This document shows, in pieces, positions 49,764 to 59,902 of a stretch of 64,000 nucleotides of DNA; position 1 is the stretch's first letter, and every line of letters begins with the position of its first letter. Origin of the DNA: Planctomycetota bacterium (GTDB lineage Bacteria; Planctomycetota; PUPC01; JACPCR01). Both the position numbers and the translations under genes were made by a program. The stretch is taken from positions 1 to 64,000 of the forward strand of contig JACPCR010000087.1 in assembly GCA_016179685.1 (NCBI GenBank), given 5' to 3'. The notes under the pieces are model-generated. The model was given only the letters and a program-made list of their open reading frames with translations, did not search any database and was not told where the DNA came from.

Positions 49764-52700
49764 CTACTCCGGTACGATTACCACGATGTCCGTTACTTCG
49801 TTCCGTTCCACTTGCTGGCAGAACTGGGCGAAGGCCGGGTAGTCCTGCGGCGTCACCCTCTGGATGGGCATGACGAGCGAACGTACGAGACGCACCATGG
49901 CCCCCTCCTCTTGCCCGACGGACTCGAATCGAGCGAAGATGCTTTCCGCAACCAGATCGGGAGGCCGGTGCGTGAGCGTCGAGCCTTCCGGAAACGAGAG
50001 CCGCGTTTCCATCCGGGTGTTGAGGGGGCTCGGGATGAGAAGCGGAATTCTCCGGCCGGGCAGGGCGGCGAACCGCTGGACCAGATTGTGCGTGCCGAGG
50101 AACTGCGTCACACGGAGGGAATTTCCCTCCCGCCGGGCGAATCGAGATGCCTTGAAACGGTATCGGATGACCACGGGCTTCTCCGGGTCATCCGGGTTTT
50201 CGAGGGTCATGTCGGATGCGGACGCGCCGCGGACCGCCTCGCTCAAGTTGCGTTCGATCCTCTGAAGCCACTGCTGATAAGAGAAGTTTTCCACCATCAC
50301 GCGGATGGAGCCGGCGGAAAACCCCGTATACTCCGTCTCGACCTGGGCGTCCAGATCGCCCTCGGAGGAGACCCGGCCCGACAACACCGTGCTGATCCGG
50401 TCCTGCTCCGGCGGCCGGTGCGGGATTTCCACGAAGGCCTCTCCTTGGCCCAGGACGAGCAGGCCGCGGGTTCCGCCGAATGCCGGACTGATGTAGCCGA
50501 AGGGAACTCCGGACCGCACCGGCTCGATCCAGATTTCGGGCCGGCCGGGCAGGCGAAGCCGCAGGAGACCGAATGGAAATGTCCCTGAATTCGGAACGTC
50601 CATGACCGGAAGGGCGAGGGCCTGACTGTAAGCGAAGACGACGTCCGTTGTCAGGCCGGCCTCATCATAGAGAGCCTTCAAGAGCACCAGCGGGTTGCCC
50701 GCCCGCTCGCTGAAGATCAGGTGCGCCGGATGGCCGAGGAAGGTCGTTCCGCCCGGGTTTTTCACCCGATCCTCCACGAGCCGGAAGATGCGTTTCGCCC
50801 GCTCGGGGTCATCCGTGACATCGTGCAAAGCCTCGCGCAGCGCCGCTCCCATCTCGGGGCTGACCCGCAGCAGGCCCATGAGCCGGTCCTCATGTTGTCG
50901 TCGGACCGCTTCCCACGTCAGCCCGCCGGAGAACTGAAGATATGGGATGTATTCCTGGTAAGGCACGGACTTGGGTTCCCGATGCACGGCGACGGGATTC
51001 CTCATCTCCCAGCGGTAGATGTCCAACCCCTGCCGTTTCTCGATTTGCGGCTCGATGCCCCCATTCTGGAAATGAAATCGCAGGGGGTAGCCCGGGTCTG
51101 TCAGAATCACGAGCTGCGCCCGCTCGGTGGGGACTTCCAGCGAGTTGAATGTGAAGTTGGCGCCCGAGTAACCGTTCGGAATCTCAGGCTGCTCCGACGC
51201 GGCCAGATGCTCGAATTCCACGATGTCGCCGGGCGCGAGCCCGCTCATCGTATAGCTTTCCTTGGGATGATGAATCTCGGGCTCGAACGTCTCGCCATTG
51301 GGCTTCACCACTCTCAACTCATACAGGCGCGCTCCGTCGGGCACCGAGATTTCTCCCAGGCGCTCGACCCCGTCCTTGTCCAGCACCTTGGCGATGATGT
51401 GAGTCAGGTCCAGGCTCGACCCGTCCGGAAACACGCGGGTGACGAACTGGTCCAACAGGTAAACCGTGGAGATGCCCGGAGGCGGGGCCCCGTCGCCCCG
51501 GGCCTTCAGGACCTCCTCCAGAGGAATGCGGAACTCTTCGAATTCGTCTTTCTCGCCCAGAAGGATCAGAACCTCCCGCAGTTCCCGGTCCGCCGGCCGT
51601 TCCTCGAGTGCTTTTTTCAAAGCCGCACGACCCTCCTCCGGTCGGCCCGACCGGAAAAACAGGCGCGCCAAGTCCTTATACACGGCCTCCGGATTCGGGT
51701 CGAACGCGAGCAGGCCATGGAGTTCCGACCGGGCCTCCTCCCACATCCCCTCTCGCAGGTAAAGGTCCGCCAGAGCGCTGCGGAATCGGGTTTCCCGTGG
51801 ACGCTGCCGGACCAGCCTCTGGTACTCCCGGATGGCCTCGCGCGTTCGGCCGAGGTCCTCGAGGTGGCCGGCTCGATGACCCTCCTGGGCCAGGACCTCC
51901 TGGAGGCGCCGCTCGCAATCGTCCGCACGGGCAAAATCGTGGCGGGCCTCGAACCAGTCCCTCCCGTGCTTCAAGGCCTGTTCAGCCTCGGGATGGAGCG
52001 ACAGGGCGCGGTCCAGGGCCTCCGTCGCCAGGTTCTCCCAGCCGCGGCCCCGGTAGGCCAGGAACAGCGTCAGGCCGTAGCCCCAGTAGTGCGGGTTGAT
52101 CCGGGTGCAGCGCTGGATCGATCGGATGGCTTCCCGGGAATGATTCTCGGTGATGTCGAAATCGGAGACCTCGTCCAGGGCAGCGGCAAATTCGTCCGCC
52201 AGGTCCGCCGCTCGCTGGTATTCCTGGCGGGCACGGGAGCTGGCCTCCTCCTTGGACAGGGAGTCGTCGTCGTTGAGATAACGAGCCAGATAGAAGTGGA
52301 ATTCGGCGAAGTCCGGCAGGGCCGCCGTGGCCATTTCCTGATGAAGCCGCGCCTCGACCCCATTGCCTGCCTCGCTGGCCAGCCATGCCTTCACGAAATG
52401 GGCCCAGGGATCGCCGTGCCTCTCGGCCAAAATCGCGTCGCAAAATCGCTCCGCAGTGTCCGCCAGCGCTTCCGTGCGCCAGGCCTCCGGCGACGGGGGC
52501 GGCTCGGTCTTCCGCACCGCCGCGGGCCCCTTGAAATCCTCGAGGGCCCTGGAGGAAGCATCCGTCACGCAAAGCCTGAAGCCGGCGGGCACGCTGCCCG
52601 AGCACGCCTTGACCACGAGACCATGCCACCCCTCCTCCAGAGCGAGCCTGAAGCTCTGTTCCTCCCTGACCCAGTTCCGCGTCGAGTCCCGAAGGAGGGC

Positions 52701-53645
52701 GGTGCGCCCATCGATCGCAAGAATGAGCGGGTCCGCACAGTCCAGGTGGAAAATGACCTCCTGTGACAGCGGCAGCCAAAAACGCGCGGCGGCATAGAAC
52801 GTGCCCGGGCGTAAGTCCTTCCCCACCGGTCGCACCCAGTCCCCGGTGAAATCTTCATCCCGGGTCCTGACCTCCTCCCCCTCCCATTCGTAGGTCGGCC
52901 GGAAGGCTTCGTCCGCCTCCGGGGGAAAGGCTCGGTGCAGATCGAGATGGCCGTGGCGGCCGAAGCTGCCCGTCACCCGCCAGGCGCCCACCTCGCCCAT
53001 CTCACGCCGGGCACGCACATACTGGTCATGCCGGCCAGTCCGTTCATACAGGTCGGCGAGCACCTCCCGGGCAAGACGAACCGTCAGGAGCGGCTGCGAG
53101 CCGGGCCGCCGGAGCAGGCGGCGGAAGGCCGGTTCGACGCGTGCGGTGAAATCATTGGTGTTTCCGAGGTAACTGCGGATCGTTCTGACCGCCAGCTCGC
53201 GGATGGGCGGCTCGGTCTCCTGGGCGGCGATGGCCAGAAGCGGATCGAGAGCGCTGGCATAGTCCCCTCTTCGTTCGAGAACCATGCTGTAGAGAAACGC
53301 GGCCATTGGATTGCCGGGATCGAGCTGCACGGCCCGGCGCAGGTAGACGTTGGCCAAGCTGGTCGACGGGGTGTGCAGAAAATAGAGGACGCCCAGGCGA
53401 TAGTAATCCTCCGGCGTCGCCGCGCCGGAACGCACCCGGCCCTCTCGGTCCTCCGTCTCTTTCCGCGCTTCGTCCGCGGACGGGATCGGAGGAAACCAGG
53501 TGTCCGCCGTCGTCCTTGCCGCCAGGACGAGCAGAGAGGCGCAGGCGATGCGGAGGGCGGCGCAGCACCCCCCGCCGGCGGGGCGCAGGCGCGCCCGCAG
53601 TCGGAGTCGGCAAAGAAGAGAAGCCAAGAGTCCCATAGAGTTCAT
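49764..53645 (-). CDS. DUF3857/transglutaminase-like protein with TPRs, active site lost
   Basis: 1293 residues with an N-terminal signal/anchor (ALRIACASLLVLA). Tetratricopeptide-like repeats flank a beta domain (about 230-370, AWRVTGSFGRHGHLDLHRAF) and continue to ~700. Then DUF3857 (DLTHIIAKVLDKDGVERLG, PGDIVEFEHLAASEQ) and a transglutaminase-like domain. At the expected Cys box it reads SERAGNPLVLLKALYDEAG (no Cys), the His region reads SGTFPFGLLRL and the Asp strand WIEPV, so the Cys-His-Asp triad is gone. Start ATG overlaps the stop of the upstream paralogue (ATGA), implying coupled translation and probably a shared complex. Confidence 0.85.
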   Translation of the reverse strand: MNSMGLLASLLCRLRLRARLRPAGGGCCAALRIACASLLVLAARTTADTWFPPIPSADEARKETEDREGRVRSGAATPEDYYRLGVLYFLHTPSTSLANVYLRRAVQLDPGNPMAAFLYSMVLERRGDYASALDPLLAIAAQETEPPIRELAVRTIRSYLGNTNDFTARVEPAFRRLLRRPGSQPLLTVRLAREVLADLYERTGRHDQYVRARREMGEVGAWRVTGSFGRHGHLDLHRAFPPEADEAFRPTYEWEGEEVRTRDEDFTGDWVRPVGKDLRPGTFYAAARFWLPLSQEVIFHLDCADPLILAIDGRTALLRDSTRNWVREEQSFRLALEEGWHGLVVKACSGSVPAGFRLCVTDASSRALEDFKGPAAVRKTEPPPSPEAWRTEALADTAERFCDAILAERHGDPWAHFVKAWLASEAGNGVEARLHQEMATAALPDFAEFHFYLARYLNDDDSLSKEEASSRARQEYQRAADLADEFAAALDEVSDFDITENHSREAIRSIQRCTRINPHYWGYGLTLFLAYRGRGWENLATEALDRALSLHPEAEQALKHGRDWFEARHDFARADDCERRLQEVLAQEGHRAGHLEDLGRTREAIREYQRLVRQRPRETRFRSALADLYLREGMWEEARSELHGLLAFDPNPEAVYKDLARLFFRSGRPEEGRAALKKALEERPADRELREVLILLGEKDEFEEFRIPLEEVLKARGDGAPPPGISTVYLLDQFVTRVFPDGSSLDLTHIIAKVLDKDGVERLGEISVPDGARLYELRVVKPNGETFEPEIHHPKESYTMSGLAPGDIVEFEHLAASEQPEIPNGYSGANFTFNSLEVPTERAQLVILTDPGYPLRFHFQNGGIEPQIEKRQGLDIYRWEMRNPVAVHREPKSVPYQEYIPYLQFSGGLTWEAVRRQHEDRLMGLLRVSPEMGAALREALHDVTDDPERAKRIFRLVEDRVKNPGGTTFLGHPAHLIFSERAGNPLVLLKALYDEAGLTTDVVFAYSQALALPVMDVPNSGTFPFGLLRLRLPGRPEIWIEPVRSGVPFGYISPAFGGTRGLLVLGQGEAFVEIPHRPPEQDRISTVLSGRVSSEGDLDAQVETEYTGFSAGSIRVMVENFSYQQWLQRIERNLSEAVRGASASDMTLENPDDPEKPVVIRYRFKASRFARREGNSLRVTQFLGTHNLVQRFAALPGRRIPLLIPSPLNTRMETRLSFPEGSTLTHRPPDLVAESIFARFESVGQEEGAMVRLVRSLVMPIQRVTPQDYPAFAQFCQQVERNEVTDIVVIVPE

Positions 53646-56600
53646 GGAAGCTGAAACCGGACGGATTCGTTGCGTTTTTCATCCACCTTCTGGCAGAAAT
53701 CCCGGAATTCGGTGTACTCGGCCGGGGCGACCTGGAGGGCTTGCAGGACGAGCTGCTCCTCCACGGCCAGCGCCCCATCCTGGGCCAAGACGCGATAGCG
53801 GTAGGACCCGAACTTGCCGGACCAATCGACCTCGGCGGGCACGTGCATCCACTGGATGCCCTCGGGCAAGGTGATCCGGACGCGTTGTTCCATGAGCCAG
53901 GGCGAAAAAACTTCGAGAGGAAGCGCCCTCTTGGACTGCGGCGCGTAGCGCTGGACCATGTCCTGCCGGAACAGCCCGGGCTGGAACTGCATTTCACGGC
54001 CACGCGCCCGGGCAAAATCCGGAATCCGAAACTCGAATTCCAGCCTCACCGGGCTCTCCATGTCCTTGAGATTGGACAGGCCAACCTTCGTCACCCGGGC
54101 GCCGGGCTGATGGCGGCGGAGGATGCCTTCGAAGATTTCCTGATGACCCCCGGATTTCTGGTACAGCTCCCTCAATCGCGGGCAATGGGACCCCGTCGCC
54201 ACCTCGACTCCCTTGCCGGAAAGTTGACCCCCGGGCCCCAGGACGGCCTGAACATCGATTCCGATGCGGTTGTCCGCCGGGGTGGCGGCGGGAGGACGCC
54301 GGATTTCCCCATCGCCCTCGGAGCCGATGCGCAAGGCCAGAGCGCCACGATCCATGTCCGGCAACTCGGTCGTCCCGTTGAACTCCGTGGTGCAGTCCAG
54401 CCAGAGCTGAAGCTTCGGCACGTAACAAATGCAGTGGTCGAACGCGGCCAGGGAGGCCGGCTCAGGGTGCAGCCCGCCCTGGTAACGCGTCCGCACCAGG
54501 GCGATCTGGGCGTCAATCCCGACGGTCCGCAGCAGGGTCGCGAGAAGGACAGCCTTGTCCTTGCAGTCCCCGTACCGGCGTGCGAAGACCTGCGGGGCCG
54601 GGTAAGGAAGGTAGCCATGGATGCCGAACTCCAGCGCCACGTAGCGCGTCTTGCGGGAGAGGTAGTGGTAAAGAGCCTGTGTCTTCTCCAGGTCCGTCTC
54701 CTTGCCCCGCGTGATCTCACCCGCCACATCCCTCATGGCCCCATCCACCTGAAACTGGTCCCGCACCATGTTCGCATAATATTCTGCCACCTGCCCCCAG
54801 TCCTGGAACGAGGAGACGTGTACGTAGGGAAGCACGGAGGTGGGGGCAGGGCTCAACGGCTCCTCCGGCAAGCCCGGAACGTCCCGCTCCGACCACTGGT
54901 ATCTCGTCCACTCACCCGTCTCGATCTCCGGCGGCCCCATCCGCTCCTGATGAAAATATAGCTTCCGGTCCCGCGGAGCGATCAGGACGTATTTCTTGAG
55001 CCGGGTCGGGAGGCTGGACCGGAACAGTTCAAGCTCGCCAAAATGTTCGCCGAAGTAGGTCCGATCCGCGACGTCGCTGACGCGGTGACGCCATTCGATG
55101 ACGTCGCCTGCCTCCAAGCGCGGAAGCCGCAGAGTCTTCACCCGATAATCGTAAAAGGTGTTCATCTCGCCCTGCGTCACACGATCCTCGTCCACCTCGC
55201 CGGCCTTCAGCTCACGGCCGTCCGGCTTGATCACGCGGTATCCCTCGATGGTGGCCCCCTCATGGTCCGCCGAATAGTAGACTCGATGATACCGCGCCCG
55301 CTCGGCCCCTTTCTCCGTCAGTATCCGAATGACCTGCTGGGTGTACCGGCTGGACGTCCCGTTGGGATGAAGCTTCTGGACAACGATATCCGCAAGCTGA
55401 ACCGCGGAATCCTCCGGGTAACGGCTGGCGTCCAGCGGCTCGGCGGCGAGGCCGGCGGCGTCCGCCAGGTAGGGAATCTCGAAGGCATCCTCCTCGCTGG
55501 CCAGAAATTCCAGGTATTCCCGAAGCTCGGGATTCTGCGGGTGCAGCTCGAGAGACTGACGCCACACGGCGAGCGCCTGGGACATCTTGCCCGCTCGCTG
55601 GTGCACGTCACCAAGGGCCTGCAGCGACTCCGCATCCTCGGGACAGATGGCGAGCGCCGCCTCAAGCTCCTCGGCCGCTTCCCGCAGCTTCCCATTGCTG
55701 GCCAGCAGCCGTGCCTTCTCCTTCCGCACGGACAGGTCCTGCGGCTGCGCCTCGATCATCTCATCGTAAAGCTTCAGGCAGCGCCTGAGGTCCCTCTTTT
55801 TCAGGGCGGTCTCCAGCAGCCTCCGGCGCGGCACGTTATCCGTCCACCGGCACGCCAGAAACCGCTCATAGGCGGCGGACGACTCCTCGACGAGTCCGAG
55901 CTCGCCCGCGATCTCCCCCATCACGAAATCCACCCAGGCAGCCTCCGGGCACTTGCGCTTCACCTTCTGGACCGTCTCCCAGGCCAGCCCCTCGATCGGG
56001 CGCTGCGACATGGCCCGGGCCAGGGCGACCTCCGCGGGAAAATAGTCGGGGCAGAGCGCCTGGACGCGCCGCAAGAGATCAATCTGCCTGGGCCAGTCGC
56101 CTCGATCCCGATGCTCGTAGGAAAGACTCATCAGGGCGCGGACGGACCCGGGGTCCAGCTCGAGGGCGCGCCGAAGCCACGCCCGCCGCTCGTTATGGTC
56201 CTCGGTCCCCGCCGCCAGGAGCAGCAGGGTCCTGACCCGCGACGGCTCCCGTTCGAGTGCTTTCTCATAAGCGGCTCGCGGAGCATTCCGGCCCACGTCC
56301 TCGGCCTGGACTGCGGCGAGGTAGTCCCCGAGGTCCAGATAGGCTTCGGCCGCGGCATGCTCCTCCAGTGCCCGATCTCGGAGATCGACGAGAGGCGAGA
56401 CCACGCCCGCCTCGGAGTCCTTTCCTGCTTCAGCTCCGCCGCCGGAGGAGGGTGGCGTGTCCGGCGCCTCACGCCGCGGCCAGGATAGCTTCTGGCCCTT
56501 CAACCGGCCCGCCGGCATTACCTGAATGCCCGAAACACCACCCCCCTCCGGCGTCGTCAGCCTCAGCCGGAAGCCCCATTCTCCGTCCTTCTGGCAGACC

Positions 56601-57394
56601 TTGACCAGCACCGCGTTCAGACCCCTGGCCAGACTGCCGTGTCCCGCGTCTTGATCGAACCGCAGGGGCCGGTAGGAGGCGTTGGACAGGACGGGGTAGC
56701 CGTTGAGCCAGACCTTGACGGCATCGTCTGAGCCGACCCGGATGGCCACGTCTTGTTTCCGGTCGCTCTGCACGCCCGCGACCGCGTAGGCGCAGACGTG
56801 GAGGTTGGGGCGAAAGATGGCTGCAAGGTCCTGTTCCCCATAGGGATTGATGGAAGGATAGACCCGCCACGACACCATCCGTTCCCGCCCTCGATACGAG
56901 GCGGAAAGGTCCACCGACTCCTCCGGCGGATATCCTTGGTCAAAGCCGGATTTTCCCTCGTTGTCGAAGGGGCCGATCACCCACCAGTCGCGGACGACCC
57001 CGATGCGCTGCAGGCGCGCCTCGGCCCTCCCTCTCTCCCCACGATTGAACTCCCTCAGCGCCAGAAACCAGTCCGCATGCGAACGCAGGACCGGACACGC
57101 TGACGGCGAGTCCAGAATCTCACGAAAAAGGGCATCCAGCCGCCGGGGAGACGGCAGTTCGGACTCCATCTGGAAGCACCGATAGGCCTCGACGACCGAT
57201 CGGGGATGGGACTGTGATTCACGGAGGGACTTGCAGGATTGTTCGAATTCCTGCTCGATGGGACTCGGCTGCACGTCGGCGGCCGCCGACCGGCGGCCGC
57301 AAAGCCCCACGCCAAGCAGAACGGTCAGTCTCAACAGGTGAGGGCGGCTGGCTTTGGACAAGACGGGCTTGCGATTCAAGGAAGCTCGTTTCAC
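53642..57394 (-). CDS. DUF3857/transglutaminase protein with TPRs, active site intact
   Basis: 1250 residues from the GTG at 57394, followed by a signal-peptide-like stretch (LLRLTVLLGVGLCG). A longer frame to 57685 exists but overlaps the epimerase gene. N-terminal helical repeats and a beta domain (RDWWVIGPFDNEGKSGFDQG), a TPR block, DUF3857 (PDGRELKAGEVDEDRVTQGE, LEAGDVIEWRHRV), and a transglutaminase core with RRYGDCKDKAVLLATLL (Cys), AAFDHCICYVPKL (His) and LWLDCTTEF (Asp). Family members are periplasmic or surface-exposed; some cleave or crosslink peptides, but substrates are unknown. Followed with a 4-base overlap by its degenerate paralogue. Confidence 0.87.
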   Translation of the reverse strand: MKRASLNRKPVLSKASRPHLLRLTVLLGVGLCGRRSAAADVQPSPIEQEFEQSCKSLRESQSHPRSVVEAYRCFQMESELPSPRRLDALFREILDSPSACPVLRSHADWFLALREFNRGERGRAEARLQRIGVVRDWWVIGPFDNEGKSGFDQGYPPEESVDLSASYRGRERMVSWRVYPSINPYGEQDLAAIFRPNLHVCAYAVAGVQSDRKQDVAIRVGSDDAVKVWLNGYPVLSNASYRPLRFDQDAGHGSLARGLNAVLVKVCQKDGEWGFRLRLTTPEGGGVSGIQVMPAGRLKGQKLSWPRREAPDTPPSSGGGAEAGKDSEAGVVSPLVDLRDRALEEHAAAEAYLDLGDYLAAVQAEDVGRNAPRAAYEKALEREPSRVRTLLLLAAGTEDHNERRAWLRRALELDPGSVRALMSLSYEHRDRGDWPRQIDLLRRVQALCPDYFPAEVALARAMSQRPIEGLAWETVQKVKRKCPEAAWVDFVMGEIAGELGLVEESSAAYERFLACRWTDNVPRRRLLETALKKRDLRRCLKLYDEMIEAQPQDLSVRKEKARLLASNGKLREAAEELEAALAICPEDAESLQALGDVHQRAGKMSQALAVWRQSLELHPQNPELREYLEFLASEEDAFEIPYLADAAGLAAEPLDASRYPEDSAVQLADIVVQKLHPNGTSSRYTQQVIRILTEKGAERARYHRVYYSADHEGATIEGYRVIKPDGRELKAGEVDEDRVTQGEMNTFYDYRVKTLRLPRLEAGDVIEWRHRVSDVADRTYFGEHFGELELFRSSLPTRLKKYVLIAPRDRKLYFHQERMGPPEIETGEWTRYQWSERDVPGLPEEPLSPAPTSVLPYVHVSSFQDWGQVAEYYANMVRDQFQVDGAMRDVAGEITRGKETDLEKTQALYHYLSRKTRYVALEFGIHGYLPYPAPQVFARRYGDCKDKAVLLATLLRTVGIDAQIALVRTRYQGGLHPEPASLAAFDHCICYVPKLQLWLDCTTEFNGTTELPDMDRGALALRIGSEGDGEIRRPPAATPADNRIGIDVQAVLGPGGQLSGKGVEVATGSHCPRLRELYQKSGGHQEIFEGILRRHQPGARVTKVGLSNLKDMESPVRLEFEFRIPDFARARGREMQFQPGLFRQDMVQRYAPQSKRALPLEVFSPWLMEQRVRITLPEGIQWMHVPAEVDWSGKFGSYRYRVLAQDGALAVEEQLVLQALQVAPAEYTEFRDFCQKVDEKRNESVRFQLP

Positions 57395-57468
57395 GACATG
57401 ACGGGGATGGCCTGCCGGGCCTGCGGGCAGGGCGAAGCCGCAGAGTGTAGCGGTGGCCGGGGACGGCT

Positions 57469-58230
57469 TCAACGCGGAAACCCAGTCGACGACTTCTCGC
57501 CAGAGACGCCGTAGCCAGGCGTAGCCGTCCCGTCCTGCGGCTGGTATCCGACACGTTTCCGCGTCTGCTCCAATTCGAAGGGGCAAACGCGATGCCGTGA
57601 GAAGCCGTGGAGGACGGCGTAATCGATGCCCTCGACCTCGACGCATCGCTCGGTCAGTTGTGCCGCGTCCCGCAGCGTTATCCATTCCGCCGGCTGGTCC
57701 GGATTCTGCATCGGTGAGTGCGCCGTGATCGAGCCAAACCGGATACAGAGGCAGGAGAGGCCATGGAGATGCCGGAAGGTGCGGCCCAGAATCTCACCGA
57801 ACGCTTTGCACGCGCCGTAGAGATTCAAAGGATTCGGCGGCATCTCGGGCGTCACGCAAACTTCCTTCGGCCAGCCTCTCATGGCGTTCACGCTGCTGGC
57901 GAAGACCAGACGCCGGCACTTCTGGTCCGCCGCGGCCTGAAATACGTTGTAAACGCCAATCACGTTTCGCTCCAGCAGCGAGTCATAGAATGGAGCGGAT
58001 ACCGACCGGTCGGCGGCAAGGTGCACCACCGTATCGATTCCACCGCACGCCGACTGCATCTGCTCCAGCTTCCGGATGTCCAGCTCCAGGAATTCGTGGG
58101 GGGCCGCCAGCACACCGTCCGGCGGCCGGACGTCCGTCAGCCGGAGATCATAGCGCCCAGCCCACTGCCGGGCCAGATACCCGCCGAGGTGGCCAGCGGC
58201 CCCGGTAATCAACACCTTCCTGGGTTCCAT
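57469..58230 (-). CDS. NAD-dependent epimerase/dehydratase (extended SDR)
   Basis: 253 residues from MEPRKVLITGAAGHLG; AGGCAGGA lies just before the ATG at 58230. Rossmann motif TGAAGHLGGYLA, TVVHLAADRSV, ASSVNAMRG, catalytic YGACK (YxxxK) and CIRFGSITAH. At ~250 residues it is short for a sugar epimerase and resembles the uronate dehydrogenase-like branch. It is 14 bases downstream of the EVE gene and upstream of the transglutaminase genes on the same strand. Substrate not determinable; a sugar or sugar acid is likely. Confidence 0.87.
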   Translation of the reverse strand: MEPRKVLITGAAGHLGGYLARQWAGRYDLRLTDVRPPDGVLAAPHEFLELDIRKLEQMQSACGGIDTVVHLAADRSVSAPFYDSLLERNVIGVYNVFQAAADQKCRRLVFASSVNAMRGWPKEVCVTPEMPPNPLNLYGACKAFGEILGRTFRHLHGLSCLCIRFGSITAHSPMQNPDQPAEWITLRDAAQLTERCVEVEGIDYAVLHGFSRHRVCPFELEQTRKRVGYQPQDGTATPGYGVSGEKSSTGFPR

Positions 58231-58244
58231 ATTCCTGCCTGCCT

Positions 58245-58664
58245 TCAGGCCCCCGCCATCCGCATCACCTCCGCCCACTGCGCCTCTGTCACCGGCATCA
58301 CGCTCAACCGGCCCAGCCGCACCAGTTCCCAGTTTGCCAGTTTCCGCTCGGCCTTGATGGCCGATAGCGAAACCAGCTTGGGAAGCGCCCTCACGGGCTG
58401 CACGTCAAATACCACCAGCTTGGGGTCGCCCTGCTTCGGATCAGGATAGGCCCCCGTCGCAGCCTGGGCGATCCCCACGATCGCCTTGTCGCGCCCGGTG
58501 TGGTAGACGAGCACCGGGTCGCCGCTGCGGATGCTGCGGACATGGATGAGAGCCAGAGGATTGGTCACGCCGTCCCACACGGTGATGCCGTCCGCCTCCA
58601 GCCGCTGCCAGGAGTATTCCTCCGGATCGGACTTGACCAGCCATCGATTCGGTTTCTTTGCCAT
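58245..58664 (-). CDS. EVE-domain protein
   Basis: 139 residues from MAKKPNRWLVKSDPEEYSW. Family marks of the EVE/THYN1 fold: WLVKSDPEEYSW, VWDGVTNPLALIHVRSIRSGD, VLVYHTGRDKAIVGIAQ, VFDVQPV and LVRLGRLSVMPV. EVE domains recognise modified bases in DNA or RNA. GGGAG before the ATG at 58664 supports the start, 13 bases after the DUF4143 gene. No restriction or modification gene is nearby, so a housekeeping RNA role is as likely as a defence role. Confidence 0.93.
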   Translation of the reverse strand: MAKKPNRWLVKSDPEEYSWQRLEADGITVWDGVTNPLALIHVRSIRSGDPVLVYHTGRDKAIVGIAQAATGAYPDPKQGDPKLVVFDVQPVRALPKLVSLSAIKAERKLANWELVRLGRLSVMPVTEAQWAEVMRMAGA

Positions 58665-58677
58665 GGATTTCTCCCAT

Positions 58678-59877
58678 TCAAAGGGCATACCAGGGATAGG
58701 TCGATACGCCTGAACGCACAAAGCCTTGGTCGCCCCCGTAAATCAGGGCTGAGGGGGCGTTCGCATCTCCCGTGAGCCTTCGCCAGAACACGAGATTGTC
58801 AAAGGAATCTGATGCCACGGTTTGACCGGACTTGACCTCCACAGGGATCAGCTCGGCCCCCCTATCGATGATCACGTCAATCTCATGGCCCGTCGCGTCC
58901 CGCCAGAAATATAAGTGCGCAGGCTCCCCCCGATGCACAAAGTTCTTGAAAAGCTCTGATACCACAAAACTTTCAAAGACGGCACCCCGCTCCGCACGCT
59001 GGAACAGTTCACCCGGTGCACGAATCTGGAGCAGATAACACAAGAGGCCCGTGTCCAGAAAGTATAGCTTGGGGCTCTTGATGAGCCGCTTGCCGAAGTT
59101 TTGATGGTGCGGGCGAAGCAGCAAGATGACAAAATTGGCTTCGAGCACGGAGAGCCAACGCCTGGCGGTCGTGTGCGAGATTCCACAATCCGAGGCGAGG
59201 CCCGAAAGGTTGACCAGTTGCCCGCATCGTCCGGCACACAGTCGAAAGAACCGGCCGAAGGCTTCGATGTCTGCCACATTCAAGACATGGCGCACGTCGC
59301 GCTCAAGATAAGTCTGGTAGTAGTCATCCAGCCAGTCTCGAGGCGGAATGTGCTGATCGTGAATTCTCGGGTAGAAACCTGCATAAAGCGTCTCCATCAA
59401 ACGCGTCTCGGGTAAAGGTGTCTTCTCCGGAACAGCCTTTCCCAGGGTGTCGAGCGAGAGAGGCTCGCGGCCCATCAGCTCGGCCAAGGAAAATGGCAGA
59501 AGGTGAAGAATCGCACAGCGCCCGGCCAGCGACTGGGAGATGTTCGCCAGGAGCAGGAAATTCTGTGATCCGGTCAAGATGAACCTCCCCGACCCAGCTC
59601 GATGCTCGTCAACAAGGACTTGGATGTACGAGAAGATTTCGGGTGTCCGTTGGACCTCGTCCAATATCACGGGCCCGTCGAACTGGCTGATGAAGCCGCG
59701 CGGATCATCTAAGGCGAAGGCCCTCTGATCCGCTGCTTCCAGGGACACGTACGCGTGGCTCTTGAACAGCGTCCGGACCAGTGTGGTCTTGCCAGATTGC
59801 CGGGGACCAGTGACGGTGACCACGGGAAACCGTTCAGCGGCCTCGTTCAGGCGGGTTGTCAAGGTTCGGTAAATCAT
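58678..59877 (-). CDS. AAA-14 ATPase with DUF4143 C-terminal domain
   Basis: 399 residues. N-terminal P-loop ATPase: Walker A TGPRQSGKTT (about 22-31), Walker B GPVILDEVQ, sensor FILTGSQNF. C-terminal DUF4143 with ERDVRHVLNVADIEAFGRFF, a winged-helix-like SGLASDCGISHTTARRWLSVL, and the nuclease-like strand FWRDATGHEIDVIIDRGAELIPVEVKS (E-x-D ... E-V-K pattern). These ATPases are widespread and mobile, with no firmly assigned role. The frame is intact. It heads the minus-strand run EVE, epimerase, transglutaminases. A palindrome 26 bases upstream of the ATG may be its operator. Confidence 0.93.
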   Translation of the reverse strand: MIYRTLTTRLNEAAERFPVVTVTGPRQSGKTTLVRTLFKSHAYVSLEAADQRAFALDDPRGFISQFDGPVILDEVQRTPEIFSYIQVLVDEHRAGSGRFILTGSQNFLLLANISQSLAGRCAILHLLPFSLAELMGREPLSLDTLGKAVPEKTPLPETRLMETLYAGFYPRIHDQHIPPRDWLDDYYQTYLERDVRHVLNVADIEAFGRFFRLCAGRCGQLVNLSGLASDCGISHTTARRWLSVLEANFVILLLRPHHQNFGKRLIKSPKLYFLDTGLLCYLLQIRAPGELFQRAERGAVFESFVVSELFKNFVHRGEPAHLYFWRDATGHEIDVIIDRGAELIPVEVKSGQTVASDSFDNLVFWRRLTGDANAPSALIYGGDQGFVRSGVSTYPWYAL

Positions 59878-59902
59878 GGTATTGCGCCGGCCATTCAGAC
59901 AG

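Noticed and set aside
57395..57685. N-terminal extension of the active transglutaminase gene to 57685
   Set aside because: It overlaps the epimerase gene in another frame and encodes an Arg-rich stretch before a good signal peptide at the GTG of 57394.
58245..59877. EVE plus DUF4143 ATPase as a new defence island
   Set aside because: No nuclease, methyltransferase or other defence gene adjoins, and both families also have non-defence members; the context is an ordinary operon.
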